DNA of 64,000 bases from Alicyclobacillus hesperidum. GTDB lineage: Bacteria; Bacillota; Bacilli; Alicyclobacillales; Alicyclobacillaceae. Positions 8,680-17,747 of the stretch are shown one piece after another. The position numbers and the translations under genes were made by a program. Within the stretch, counting starts at the first letter, position 1; the number at the start of each line of letters is the position of its first letter. The notes beneath the pieces were generated by a model, which saw nothing but the letters and a program-made list of their open reading frames with translations, had not been told where the DNA came from and ran no database searches. The stretch spans positions 111,101-175,100 of the forward strand of contig NZ_FNOJ01000005.1 of assembly GCF_900107035.1 (NCBI RefSeq), given 5' to 3'.

Positions 8680-9411
8680 ATGCGCGAAAGCGTCCCGCTT
8701 TACAAACAATTAAAAGCCGAGCTGTTATCGAAAATTCGCAACGGAGAATGGGAAGCAGGGCAGCAACTTCCGTCGGAAGCGGAACTGGCAACCTTGTTTG
8801 CCGTAAGCCGGACGACGGTTCGGCAAGCTGTTGGCGATTTGGTCAGCTCGGGATTTGTCATACGCCGCCAGGGCAAAGGCACGTATGTGGCAGAACAGGC
8901 CTTTCATTCCACAGCCACAACACTATACGGATTTGCGGAAGAACTAAGAGCAGCGGGATACGAGGTCAATATTGTACTGGATCGCCTTGAAGAACGGGAG
9001 TGTCCAGAGGATGTGGCCACCATCTTACGGCAAAACAAAAACCGACGTATTCTCTATATCGAACGGACGGCACACGTCGACGACCTGTGCTATTTTCGGG
9101 AGACTTCGTACATTGTCCCCCCTTATCACATCGACCTCGCCAAGGTGATTAGCCAACGTTTGGCGTACGATTACATATATGGATTTTTTGAGCAAAACGG
9201 TGTGAGAATCAACTCAGGTAATCAGACGATTTCGGCAGAACTTGCAGACGAGACGGACTGCAGCGTCTTTCAACTCGAACCTCCCGCTGCCGTGCTTGCA
9301 ATCGAACGTATCACGCGTGACGAGTCTGGTGCAGCCGTCGAGTATTCCCATGTTCGCTACCCTGCCTCTCGCTATCGCCTTCACCTCAACCTCCTTCGAC
9401 ACACGGACTAA
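8680..9411 (+). CDS. GntR-family regulator, HutC subfamily
   Basis: A 243-residue repressor-type protein. The N-terminal winged helix (about 1-70) has the family pattern LYKQLKAELLSKIRNGEW and SRTTVRQAVGDLVSSGFV with RRQGKGTYV. A UTRA effector domain follows at about 90-240. HutC-type UTRA domains bind small metabolites such as sugar phosphates or amino-acid derivatives; the ligand here is unknown. It lies upstream of an MFS exporter on the same strand, and a 22-bp palindrome sits between them, so it probably controls that exporter. Confidence 0.92.
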   Translation: MRESVPLYKQLKAELLSKIRNGEWEAGQQLPSEAELATLFAVSRTTVRQAVGDLVSSGFVIRRQGKGTYVAEQAFHSTATTLYGFAEELRAAGYEVNIVLDRLEERECPEDVATILRQNKNRRILYIERTAHVDDLCYFRETSYIVPPYHIDLAKVISQRLAYDYIYGFFEQNGVRINSGNQTISAELADETDCSVFQLEPPAAVLAIERITRDESGAAVEYSHVRYPASRYRLHLNLLRHTD

Positions 9412-9464
9412 TTCGACCTATACAAAAGACACGGCCTTCGTTACAATGGTCGTGTTGAATCATT

Positions 9465-9486
9465 CTTGTTATGATGTCATAACAAG
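9465..9486. promoter_or_regulatory. 22-bp palindrome, candidate GntR operator before the MFS gene
   Basis: Two 10-bp arms (CTTGTTATGA and TCATAACAAG) are exact inverted repeats around a 2-bp centre. It lies 83 bp before the exporter ATG. It overlaps a possible -35 (TTGTTA, 9467-9472) spaced 17 bp from TATGCA, so a bound dimer would block transcription. Confidence 0.55.
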
Positions 9487-9568
9487 TATATGCATAGTGA
9501 CCATAGAATTGGCGAGCTGACACCAGGTTTGCTTGGCTTTGGATCGCCGCACGCGGTAGGTGACCACG

Positions 9569-10996
9569 ATGCATTCACATGTAAAAGGTCGTACAGTGTT
9601 GCACCGATTTCCCCTTAAAGCTGTTTCCTCGAGCCCCCATGGCGTCTGGTTTGTGGTAGGTACAGTCTGCCTCGGAGCCTTCATGGCGGCCCTTGACGCG
9701 AGTATCATCAGCATAGCCTTACCAAAACTGGAACAGTCATTTCGAACAACGATGGCACAAATCGAATGGGTCAGCTTGATTTATTTGCTCGCACTGGCGG
9801 GTTGTATCGTGACATTTGGGAGACTGTCCGATATTTTGGGTAGAAGGCCGATGTATACCTTTGGCTTTTGCGTGTTCTTGGTCGGATCTGCCCTCTGCGG
9901 CGCGGCGTGGAGCTTGCCATCCCTCCTCGCTTTTCGCGTGCTTCAAGGCATAGGCGCTGCCATGCTGCAGGCCAACAGCGTTTCCATAATCACCGCAGCG
10001 ACCGACGCAAGCCGCCGCGGCCAAGCCATCGGCTTTCAAGCGCTCGCGCAAGGACTTGGTCTGAGCTTGGGGCCGTTATTGGGCGGTGTTCTGACACACA
10101 TGGGATCTTGGCGTCTCATTTTCTATATGAACGTTCCCGTCGGCATTGTCGGGATCTTATCGGCCATTCTTTGCCTCCCGCGCGATCGCGATGGTCAATC
10201 TCACCCAGCATTCGATTGGGCGGGATCTATCACATTGGCCGGCATGCTTGTGGCGACAATGTATGTTTTAAAAGAAGGATTTCGCCCACATAGCTCCATT
10301 GGGGTGACCGCGTGTATCGTTCTGGGAATTGTCCTGCTCGGAGCACTTTTCGTGACTCTGGAGAGAAGGCACAGCTCGCCCTTGATTTCTCTGGCATACA
10401 TCGAACGTCGCCTCATATGGCTCGGCAATCTCAGCTCTATCCTCGCATTCAGCGTCATGTACGCGATCACGCTGCTTGTACCGTACTGGTTCGTGCATAT
10501 CGAACATCGCTCGTCAGCCATCGCTGGGCTTCTACTGACAACCTTGCCCATCGGTATGGCACTTTGCACACCGTTTGCCGGGCGTCTGGCAGACAAATGG
10601 TCACAGCAGCGTGTCGCCGCAGTCGGCATGGCTGTTGCAGGGATTGGGTGTGTGTTGCTCACGTTGTATGCGTATCGCACCCCCATTTTTCTCTGCGGCC
10701 TTTTCTGCATCGGATGTGGCGTCGGAGCGTTCACCCCTGCGAACAACGCCCGCGTGATGAATGCCACGCCGAAACACGACCTCGGCGTGGCTGGCGGAAT
10801 CCTGAATATGTCGCGCACTCTCGGCATGGGGGTCGGCGTCACGATAGGCGGATTGAGCGTGGAATTGCTAACAGCCGCATTGGGTCAGCATGCCGTCGCA
10901 ACGGCATACCGCGGCAGTTTCATTGTCGCCGCAGTTTTCGCCTTGGTGGCGCTCATTCTCAGCCTTGTGCCAGCCCCGACGTCGACAGATGTTTAA
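9569..10996 (+). CDS. MFS multidrug-type exporter, DHA2 (14-TM) family
   Basis: A drug:proton antiporter of the EmrB/QacA type in the cytoplasmic membrane. The 475-residue protein has about 14 hydrophobic segments, motif A as GRLSDILGRRPMY, and the family opening FMAALDASIISIALPKLE. I pick the ATG at 9569 because AGGTGA lies 5 bp before it; a GTG at 9560 overlaps that site. Substrate is unknown. Context (GntR regulator, sulfur genes) hints at export of a regulated metabolite or toxin. Its 3' end overlaps trhO by 38 bp on the opposite strand. Confidence 0.9.
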   Translation: MHSHVKGRTVLHRFPLKAVSSSPHGVWFVVGTVCLGAFMAALDASIISIALPKLEQSFRTTMAQIEWVSLIYLLALAGCIVTFGRLSDILGRRPMYTFGFCVFLVGSALCGAAWSLPSLLAFRVLQGIGAAMLQANSVSIITAATDASRRGQAIGFQALAQGLGLSLGPLLGGVLTHMGSWRLIFYMNVPVGIVGILSAILCLPRDRDGQSHPAFDWAGSITLAGMLVATMYVLKEGFRPHSSIGVTACIVLGIVLLGALFVTLERRHSSPLISLAYIERRLIWLGNLSSILAFSVMYAITLLVPYWFVHIEHRSSAIAGLLLTTLPIGMALCTPFAGRLADKWSQQRVAAVGMAVAGIGCVLLTLYAYRTPIFLCGLFCIGCGVGAFTPANNARVMNATPKHDLGVAGGILNMSRTLGMGVGVTIGGLSVELLTAALGQHAVATAYRGSFIVAAVFALVALILSLVPAPTSTDV

Positions 10997-11894
10997 ATAG
11001 CGGATCGACTCTGTCTTCAGCAATGGCCTTGGCTTCGCACTCCGGTGTGCAGAAACCATGCCGCTCCACTTCACAAGCAAAGCAACATAAGTGCTGACGA
11101 TGGCAATCTAAATATGCGCAATTGATATAGCGATCACATGGTTGACCACAGTGACTGCAGCGGGAGATCACTGTATCCTCTTCCGTTTGGTTGATGCGAA
11201 CGGCTATCCGATTGTCAAACACATAGCACTTCCCATCAAAGAGGTGACCCTTGACTTCTGGGTCTTTGGCATAGGTTACAATGCCGCCATCCAGTTGATA
11301 TACTTCGTCAATGCCTTCGCGCATGAGGTAGCCAGACAGTTTCTCACAGCGAATGCCGCCCGTGCAGTAGGTTAGAACCTTCTTGCCCTTCCACTCATCC
11401 TTATGCTCTGCAATCCACTCCGGGAATTCGCGAAACGTGCGGATGTCTGGACGTATCGCATTGCGAAAGTGGCCGATGTCGTACTCGTAATCGTTTCGTC
11501 CGTCGATCACGACGACATCTTCCTCCTGTAACATGGCATGCCACTCTTTGGGCGACAGCCGTTTCCCTGTTAATTCCCACGGACGAACCTGGTCTTCGAC
11601 GCCAAAGTGAACGATCTCGCTTTTGTGCCGCACGGATAGCCTGGGAAACGCATGGTCCTCCGCTTCGTCGACTTTGAAGACCATATCGGCAAAGCGCTCA
11701 TCGCGATGCATGAATTTTCGATATGCCTCGGTCGCCCGTTTTGGGCCGGAGAGTGTGCCGTTGATCCCTTCATGTGCGACGATCACACGTCCACGCAAAC
11801 CCAACATCTCACACAGTTGTAGTTGCTCCGCAACCAAAGCATCCGGATCATCAATCGGAATGAACTTATAGAACAGCAAAATTTCGTATGACAT
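10959..11894 (-). CDS. trhO: tRNA uridine-34 hydroxylase TrhO (rhodanese-like)
   Basis: TrhO (YceA/YbfQ) forms 5-hydroxyuridine at the wobble position of tRNAs in an oxygen-dependent reaction. The 311-residue product has an N-terminal acylphosphatase-like domain, a central rhodanese domain with the active loop TYCTGGIRCEKLSGYL, and a C-terminal cysteine-rich segment (CSHCGQPC, then CCFACEVERHGFCTPEC) that probably holds zinc. The ATG at 11894 follows AAGGAGG; an in-frame extension to 11927 lacks one. It is convergent with the MFS gene. Confidence 0.93.
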   Translation of the reverse strand: MSYEILLFYKFIPIDDPDALVAEQLQLCEMLGLRGRVIVAHEGINGTLSGPKRATEAYRKFMHRDERFADMVFKVDEAEDHAFPRLSVRHKSEIVHFGVEDQVRPWELTGKRLSPKEWHAMLQEEDVVVIDGRNDYEYDIGHFRNAIRPDIRTFREFPEWIAEHKDEWKGKKVLTYCTGGIRCEKLSGYLMREGIDEVYQLDGGIVTYAKDPEVKGHLFDGKCYVFDNRIAVRINQTEEDTVISRCSHCGQPCDRYINCAYLDCHRQHLCCFACEVERHGFCTPECEAKAIAEDRVDPLFKHLSTSGLAQG

Positions 11895-11984
11895 GCAAAT
11901 GCCTCCTTTACATCTTATACACGGCAAAGGCCGAGGCCCGCCAACGAGCCCCGGCCCATCTCTTGATTCCTGACATCCGTGCGT

Positions 11985-12449
11985 TTACTGTGCAGAAGAA
12001 GAACCGCTTGCCGTTGCCCCGCCGCCAAGCGACTGATCCACTTCATTCGGACTCATGATCAACCAACGGCCATTGATCTTTTTCAGATACAACACGCCAC
12101 CCTGTTCACTGGAAAACTGAACTTGCGCAATATCGCCTTGCTGGCCCGTAAGTGCATACGAAGTCTCCGCTGGATCGAGCGAAACGTACAGATTGTACAA
12201 CGACGCATGCCAACCAGGCGTGTTTTGGAACGTGGGCGTCATCAGATTACGCGCCTGGGTAAACTCTTTTAACTCCACAAATCCGATAAAGCGCCGCACG
12301 GTATTTACCGGCGTGTTGCTGGTTTGGTTATCGATGGTCGGACGCAACAAGAAGTAGCTCCCGAAACCGAGGATCAACAGCGCCACGATCAGAGTGACAA
12401 ATCCACGCGTCTGCGCCCGCTGCCGACGCCTTTGCGCCTGAGTATTCAT
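11985..12449 (-). CDS. Membrane-anchored hypothetical protein
   Basis: A 154-residue protein with a basic N-terminus, one membrane segment at about residues 17-36 (FVTLIVALLILGFGSYFLL), an external domain and a Ser/Gly/Ala-rich tail. The outer part (FIGFVELKEFTQARNLMTP ... LYLKKINGRWLIM) resembles the NTF2-like domains found in many exported Firmicute proteins. That is a weak judgement from pattern only. It lies between trhO and sdhB on the same strand. Confidence 0.75.
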   Translation of the reverse strand: MNTQAQRRRQRAQTRGFVTLIVALLILGFGSYFLLRPTIDNQTSNTPVNTVRRFIGFVELKEFTQARNLMTPTFQNTPGWHASLYNLYVSLDPAETSYALTGQQGDIAQVQFSSEQGGVLYLKKINGRWLIMSPNEVDQSLGGGATASGSSSAQ

Positions 12450-12480
12450 CGGCGAACCCCCCGCTTGAAAATCAAGGCAC

Positions 12481-12516
12481 TGCCCCGGCAACCCGCATAG
12501 CGCGAAGGCCAGGGCA
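12481..12516 (-). terminator. Possible terminator after sdhB
   Basis: An 8-bp imperfect stem (12481-12488 with 12509-12516, one G-U) lies about 10 bp beyond the sdhB stop. The T-run is weak. Confidence 0.3.
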
Positions 12517-12526
12517 ATGTTTCACA

Positions 12527-13300
12527 TTATTTACGCAGCCAGGCGCCAAGTGCGTGGTACGTAACCTGTCGATTCATGGCCGCGATCGACGTCGTCAGTG
12601 GAATGCCCTTCGGGCACACTTGGACACAGTTTTGGGCATTGCCGCATTCGTGAATACCGCCCTCGCCCATCAAGGCTTCCAGCCGGTCTTCTTTGTGCAT
12701 CGCACCGGTTGGGTGCATGTTGAAAAGACGGGCTTGCGAGATGGCAAACGGTCCGATAAACGGGTTTTTGTCATTCACATTCGGACACGCCTCAACGCAT
12801 GCGCCGCACGTAAAACAGCGCGACAGTTCGTACGCAATCTGTTGATCCCGCTCCGACATGCGCGGTCCAGGGCCGAGATCATACGTCCCATCGATCGGAA
12901 CCCAAGCCTTGATCTTCTTCAACGCGTCGAACATGCGGCTACGATCCACCACGAGATCGCGAACGACGGGAAACGTACGCATCGGGCGGATCCGGATGGG
13001 CTGTTCGAGTTTGTCGACGAGAGCCGAGCAAGCCTGCCGCGGCCTGTTGTTAATGACCATGGTACACGCGCCGCAAATCTCTTCAAGACAATTCATTTCC
13101 CAGGTCACAGGTGCCACAGGATCGCCATTTTTGTTGCGAGGGTTGCGCTGAATCTCCATCAGGCAGGCGATCACGTTCATACCCGGACGATATGGAACGA
13201 CAAATTCTTCGGTGTATGGATCGGATTCCGGGCTGTCTTGGCGTTCAATGATCAAGTGCACCGTCCGCGTTGTTTCCATCGTTTCCGCTGTCGTGCTCAT
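12527..13300 (-). CDS. sdhB: Succinate dehydrogenase iron-sulfur subunit
   Basis: SdhB passes electrons from the flavin in SdhA to the membrane heme/quinone part of complex II. The 257-residue protein has the [2Fe-2S] ligands in CLEEICGACTMVINNRPRQAC, and cysteine groups CFTCGACVEACPN and CGNAQNCVQVCPKG for the [4Fe-4S] and [3Fe-4S] clusters. Its start overlaps the end of sdhA by 4 bp, so the operon is sdhC-sdhA-sdhB as in Bacillus. Confidence 0.97.
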   Translation of the reverse strand: MSTTAETMETTRTVHLIIERQDSPESDPYTEEFVVPYRPGMNVIACLMEIQRNPRNKNGDPVAPVTWEMNCLEEICGACTMVINNRPRQACSALVDKLEQPIRIRPMRTFPVVRDLVVDRSRMFDALKKIKAWVPIDGTYDLGPGPRMSERDQQIAYELSRCFTCGACVEACPNVNDKNPFIGPFAISQARLFNMHPTGAMHKEDRLEALMGEGGIHECGNAQNCVQVCPKGIPLTTSIAAMNRQVTYHALGAWLRK

Positions 13301-15057
13301 TCTTTGGTCGCCTCCTTGCTAACCGCATAGTTGCGTAAGCGTGGCTTAATCAGGGAGACATCGACGGCTTCATACGAAAGCTTTGGACCATCAGGCGTAA
13401 ATTCCGCAATGGTGGTCTTCAGGAAGTTTTCATCATCGCGATCCGGAAATTCTGGCTTGTAATGTGCACCCCGACTTTCATTACGATTGAGCGCACCCAA
13501 GGTAATCGCCCGCGCCATAATGAGCATATTCTTCAAATGGCGAGTAAACTGAGCTACTTGGTTCTCCCAGCGCGATCGATCCGACATATTGATCCGTTTG
13601 AACCGCTCTTGCAGTTCCTGAATCTTTTCGTCGGTCTTCTGCAGCCGTTCATTAACGCGCACGACCGTAACGTTGTCGTTCATCCATTTACCCAGTTCGC
13701 GGTGGATCTGATACGGATTTTCGTCGCCTTCCATACGCAGAATCCCCTCGAACTCGTCTTCATATTTCTTGCGATACGATTCGAACAACGACTCAGGCAA
13801 ACTATCCGTAGCCTTACGTAGATTCTTTGCATAGCGAACCGCGTTGGGCCCCGCAATCATGCCACCGTAGATGCACGACAACAAGGAGTTTGCACCCAAA
13901 CGGTTGGCACCGTGGTACTGAAAGTCCGCTTCGCCTGCCGCGAACAGCCCGGGGATGTTTGTCATTTGATCGATATCCACCCAAAGTCCACCCATTGAGT
14001 AGTGCACAGCCGGGAAGATACGCATCGGAACTTTGCGCGGATCATCACCTACGAACTTCTCGTAGATATCCAAAATATTTCCCAATTTGACATTCAGCAC
14101 ATCAGCCGGAATGTGCGACAAGTCAAGGTAAACCTGATTTTGGCCGTCCACACCGAGCCCCATCTCGACACAGACTTTATGGATGGCACGCGTTGCAATG
14201 TCGCGCGGCACCAGGTTTCCGTACTCTGGGTACATCTCTTCGAGGAAATACCAAGGCTTTCCGTCTTTGTACGTCCAAATGCGGCCGCCCTCACCACGAG
14301 CTGACTCTGACATCAACCGTAGTTTGTCGTCGCCTGGGATGGCGGTCGGGTGGACCTGGATCATTTCCGGATTGGCGTACTTGACGCCCTGCTGATACAG
14401 CTCTGACGCGGCGGATCCCGTATTGATCATCGAGTTCGTGCTCTTGCCAAAAATGAGACCATTACCGCCCGTACACATGACAACTGCGTCCGCCTTAAAA
14501 TAATGAACTTCCATCGAACGCAGATCTTGTGCACAAATACCTCGACAAACCTGTTCATCGTCGAGCACGGCGCCGAGGAAATCCCAACCTTCGTATTTTT
14601 CGACTAGGCCGGCCACTTCGTAACGGCGAACCTGCTCGTCCAGCGCGTACAACAACTGCTGCCCTGTCGAGGCTCCGGCAAAAGCTGTACGGTGATGCTT
14701 CGTACCACCAAAACGGCGGAAGTCCAGCAATCCTTCGGGTGTACGATTAAACATAACCCCCATGCGATCCATCAGGTGAATAATGGCTGGAGCCGCCTCA
14801 CACATGCCCAAAACCTGTTGTTGGTTGGCGAGAAAGTCGCCGCCATAAATCGTGTCGTCAAAGTGTTCCCACGGGGAATCGCCTTCCCCTTTGGTATTGA
14901 CCGCACCATTGATACCGCCCTGTGCACACACCGAGTGCGAGCGCTTGACAGGCACCAGGGAGAACAGTTTAACCGGCACACCGGCCTCAGCGATTTTGAT
15001 GGTTGTCATCAAACCTGCCAAACCGCCGCCGACGACGATGATTGTCTGATTAGCCAC
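13297..15057 (-). CDS. sdhA: Succinate dehydrogenase flavoprotein subunit
   Basis: SdhA oxidises succinate to fumarate with covalently bound FAD on the inner face of the membrane. The 586-residue protein shows the dinucleotide site VVGGGLAGLMTTIKIAEAG, the flavinylated histidine in RSHSVCAQGGINGA, and the substrate-site segments HPTAIPGDDKLRLMSESARG and HYSMGGLWVD. The length fits the Bacillus type B enzyme. It lies 53 bp after sdhC and overlaps sdhB by 4 bp. Confidence 0.98.
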   Translation of the reverse strand: MANQTIIVVGGGLAGLMTTIKIAEAGVPVKLFSLVPVKRSHSVCAQGGINGAVNTKGEGDSPWEHFDDTIYGGDFLANQQQVLGMCEAAPAIIHLMDRMGVMFNRTPEGLLDFRRFGGTKHHRTAFAGASTGQQLLYALDEQVRRYEVAGLVEKYEGWDFLGAVLDDEQVCRGICAQDLRSMEVHYFKADAVVMCTGGNGLIFGKSTNSMINTGSAASELYQQGVKYANPEMIQVHPTAIPGDDKLRLMSESARGEGGRIWTYKDGKPWYFLEEMYPEYGNLVPRDIATRAIHKVCVEMGLGVDGQNQVYLDLSHIPADVLNVKLGNILDIYEKFVGDDPRKVPMRIFPAVHYSMGGLWVDIDQMTNIPGLFAAGEADFQYHGANRLGANSLLSCIYGGMIAGPNAVRYAKNLRKATDSLPESLFESYRKKYEDEFEGILRMEGDENPYQIHRELGKWMNDNVTVVRVNERLQKTDEKIQELQERFKRINMSDRSRWENQVAQFTRHLKNMLIMARAITLGALNRNESRGAHYKPEFPDRDDENFLKTTIAEFTPDGPKLSYEAVDVSLIKPRLRNYAVSKEATKE

Positions 15058-15110
15058 GCAGAATCCCTCCCATGCTCCGTGGTTCCTGCACGTTTCAAAT
15101 ACTTACAAAC

Positions 15111-15737
15111 TCATGCGGAATGCGTGAATGCGATAATCGAAGCCACGCCCATCCCCGCGAGGACGACGAACACAATCATCGTGACCCACGCGGTGATCCG
15201 CTGTGCGCGAGCGCCCACGGTGATGCCCCAGTGGATGCAGAACGACCAAAGACCGTTGGCGAAGTGGAACGTCGCGGCGACCACGCCAATGATCATAAAC
15301 CAGAAATAGGCCGGGTTGCTGACGAGATTGTGCACCATGTCATAGTTCGGTGCATTCCCGGAAAACCGCGTCGTCCAAAGGTGGAAAATAATAAACACGA
15401 ACGTGATGACGCCCGTCACCCGCTGCAACACAAACAGGATATTGCGGCCGAACGAAAACCGATTCGCGTTGTACCCCGACACAAATGCGACGTACAGACC
15501 AAATACCCCGTGGTAGGTGATTGGCAGAAAAATAAAGACAAACTCGATGAAATGCAACAGCGGCAGCGTCTGAATCGCATCGACCGCGTCGTTGAACGCC
15601 GCCGGACCGCGCAATGCTGTCGCGTTTGTGAACAGGTGCTCCAACAGGAAAAGCCCAACCGGGATCACGCCAGACAACGTATGCAAACGCCGCCACAGGA
15701 ATTCCCGATTTTTGTGCGCTGCTTGGGCCACCGCCAC
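15111..15737 (-). CDS. sdhC: Succinate dehydrogenase cytochrome b558 subunit
   Basis: SdhC anchors complex II and binds two hemes in type B enzymes that reduce menaquinone. The 208-residue protein has about five membrane segments and conserved histidines in RRLHTLSGVIPVGLFLLEHL, HFIEFVFIF and HLWTTRF. There is no separate sdhD, as expected for a single-subunit type B anchor. It starts at GTG 15737 behind a strong GGGAGG site. First gene of sdhCAB. Confidence 0.95.
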   Translation of the reverse strand: MAVAQAAHKNREFLWRRLHTLSGVIPVGLFLLEHLFTNATALRGPAAFNDAVDAIQTLPLLHFIEFVFIFLPITYHGVFGLYVAFVSGYNANRFSFGRNILFVLQRVTGVITFVFIIFHLWTTRFSGNAPNYDMVHNLVSNPAYFWFMIIGVVAATFHFANGLWSFCIHWGITVGARAQRITAWVTMIVFVVLAGMGVASIIAFTHSA

Positions 15738-15905
15738 AAAGGTTCCTCCCTTCGACTCCTAGCCAGTTCGTATGTATCGGCAGCCCTCTGACTGCCTTGC
15801 CGGATAGGGTACAGAATTCTGGTTCGAGACTCCACATGACTGGGGAACATCGGTTCTCAAACCTGCTTTGCACTTTTTAAATTGTAATGATTGGCCATCG
15901 TAGAA

Positions 15906-17735
15906 TCAAGAAAGCGGTGCCTTAGAAGAAGCATCCTGTCGAATATTCTTGTTTCGCTCGTTTAGCACCGCGCGCAAATGCGTGACGATCTCGCTCGCCA
16001 GTTTATCGCCAATCCCAAGGCCTCGAAATTCGTCCAAATCGGCATCTGCCATCGCCTTTAGACTTCCAAACTTGCGCAACAACGCCTTTTTTCGCTCAGG
16101 GCCAACGCCCGGGATATCGTCAAGCGCTGACGCAAACCCTGTCTTTCTGCGCTGCTGTCGGTGAAATTCGATGGCGAACCGATGCACCTCGTCCTGAATG
16201 CGCTCCAACAGGTAAAAGGCCTGGCTGTGCCGATCCAAGGCAACAGGAATCTCTTCGTCCATAAAAAAGAGCTGACTCGTCCGGTGCTTATCGTCTTTCG
16301 CCAAGCCGCAAACTGGAACGTCGAGGCCGAGTTCGCCTTCGATCACCGACAATGCAGCCGCAAGTTGCCCACGCCCACCGTCGATCACGATAAGATCTGG
16401 CAAAGGTTTACCTTCGCGTTGCAAGCGCGTATATCGGCGGCGGACTACTTCCCGCATAGATTCGTAGTCATCGGGCCCCGAAACCGTCTTGATTTTGTAT
16501 TTCCGATACTCCGATTTCGCCGGTTTGCCATCGATAAAGACAACCATGGCCGCAACGGCGTCCGCCCCTTGGATATTGGAGTTGTCAAACGCCTCAATCC
16601 TGCGTGGCGCTTCAATGGCCAAGGCATTCCCGAGCTCTATGACGGCCCCCAACGTGCGATCCATGTTCTTCTCCATCAACTGGATCTTATCCGACAGTGC
16701 CTGTCGGGCGTTTTCGCAAGCGAGATCGACAAGGTCTCGTTTCGCACCGCGCTTTGGTTGAATAACCTTGGCATCGAGCACCATTGCCAAAGCCTCGGAT
16801 GGCACACCATTCGGCAAGAGCACTTCCTTGGGCAGATCGGCCCGTTCGTGATAAAACTGTTCGACGTACGACATAAAGTCGGTCAGCGGTTCATCGTAGT
16901 GTGGCATGATCGCGACGGAGCGTTCGATGACCTTGCCGCTGCGAACATAAAATACCTGGATGCTCAAGAGGCCCTTTTCTTCCGCATAGCCGAACACGTC
17001 CCGATCGACGCGGTCTGCGGTCGTCATCTTTTGTTCTTCCATGACCTGTTCGATGTGCCGGATCAGATCGCGCAGTTCAGACGCTCGCTCAAATTGCAGC
17101 GCTTCCGCCGCGGCCTCCATTTTCGCGGTCAAATCCCGCACAACGTCCTGATGACCACCGCTCAAAAAATGTGTAATTTGCTTGGTCATCTCCTGATATT
17201 CCGTTGCGTCGACTGTGTACACGCACGGTGCAAGGCACTGCTGAATGTGATAGTACAAACAAACCTGCTTCTTGAGCGTTTTGCATTTGCGCAACGGATA
17301 CAGTCGATCCAATAACCGCTTTGTCGCTTGCGCGGATGTGGCACTTGGATAAGGGCCGAAGTACTTGGCTCCATCGCGCTTGACCCGCCGTACGATTTGC
17401 AATCTCGGATGCGGTTCATTGGTCAATTTGATATACGGATACGTCTTGTCGTCGCGCAACATAATGTTGTACGGAGGCGTGTGCTGCTTAATCAGGTTGC
17501 ACTCGAGGATTAACGCCTCGGCCACCGTGTCCGTCACGATGTACTCAAAATCACAGATGTTCGAAACCAGAGCTTGTGTCTTGCGATCATGTGATCCTGT
17601 AAAGTACGACCGAACGCGATTGCGCAAAATCTTTGCCTTCCCGACATACAAAATCTCGCCCTTATTGCCCTTCATCAGGTACACCCCTGGGCGTTGCGGC
17701 AACAATTCCAATTTATCGCGGATCATTTGGTTCAT
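15906..17735 (-). CDS. uvrC: Excinuclease ABC subunit C
   Basis: UvrC makes both incisions in nucleotide excision repair. The 609-residue protein has the N-terminal GIY-YIG nuclease (RPGVYLMKGNKGEILYVGKA), a UVR motif around residue 200 that contacts UvrB, the RNase H-like C-terminal nuclease (IEAFDNSNIQGADAVAAMV, VIDGGRGQL) and a helix-hairpin-helix tail (DDIPGVGPERKKALLRKFG). It starts 12 bp after a membrane-protein gene and is followed by sdhCAB, as in B. subtilis. Confidence 0.97.
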   Translation of the reverse strand: MNQMIRDKLELLPQRPGVYLMKGNKGEILYVGKAKILRNRVRSYFTGSHDRKTQALVSNICDFEYIVTDTVAEALILECNLIKQHTPPYNIMLRDDKTYPYIKLTNEPHPRLQIVRRVKRDGAKYFGPYPSATSAQATKRLLDRLYPLRKCKTLKKQVCLYYHIQQCLAPCVYTVDATEYQEMTKQITHFLSGGHQDVVRDLTAKMEAAAEALQFERASELRDLIRHIEQVMEEQKMTTADRVDRDVFGYAEEKGLLSIQVFYVRSGKVIERSVAIMPHYDEPLTDFMSYVEQFYHERADLPKEVLLPNGVPSEALAMVLDAKVIQPKRGAKRDLVDLACENARQALSDKIQLMEKNMDRTLGAVIELGNALAIEAPRRIEAFDNSNIQGADAVAAMVVFIDGKPAKSEYRKYKIKTVSGPDDYESMREVVRRRYTRLQREGKPLPDLIVIDGGRGQLAAALSVIEGELGLDVPVCGLAKDDKHRTSQLFFMDEEIPVALDRHSQAFYLLERIQDEVHRFAIEFHRQQRRKTGFASALDDIPGVGPERKKALLRKFGSLKAMADADLDEFRGLGIGDKLASEIVTHLRAVLNERNKNIRQDASSKAPLS

Positions 17736-17747
17736 TCAATCACCCCC

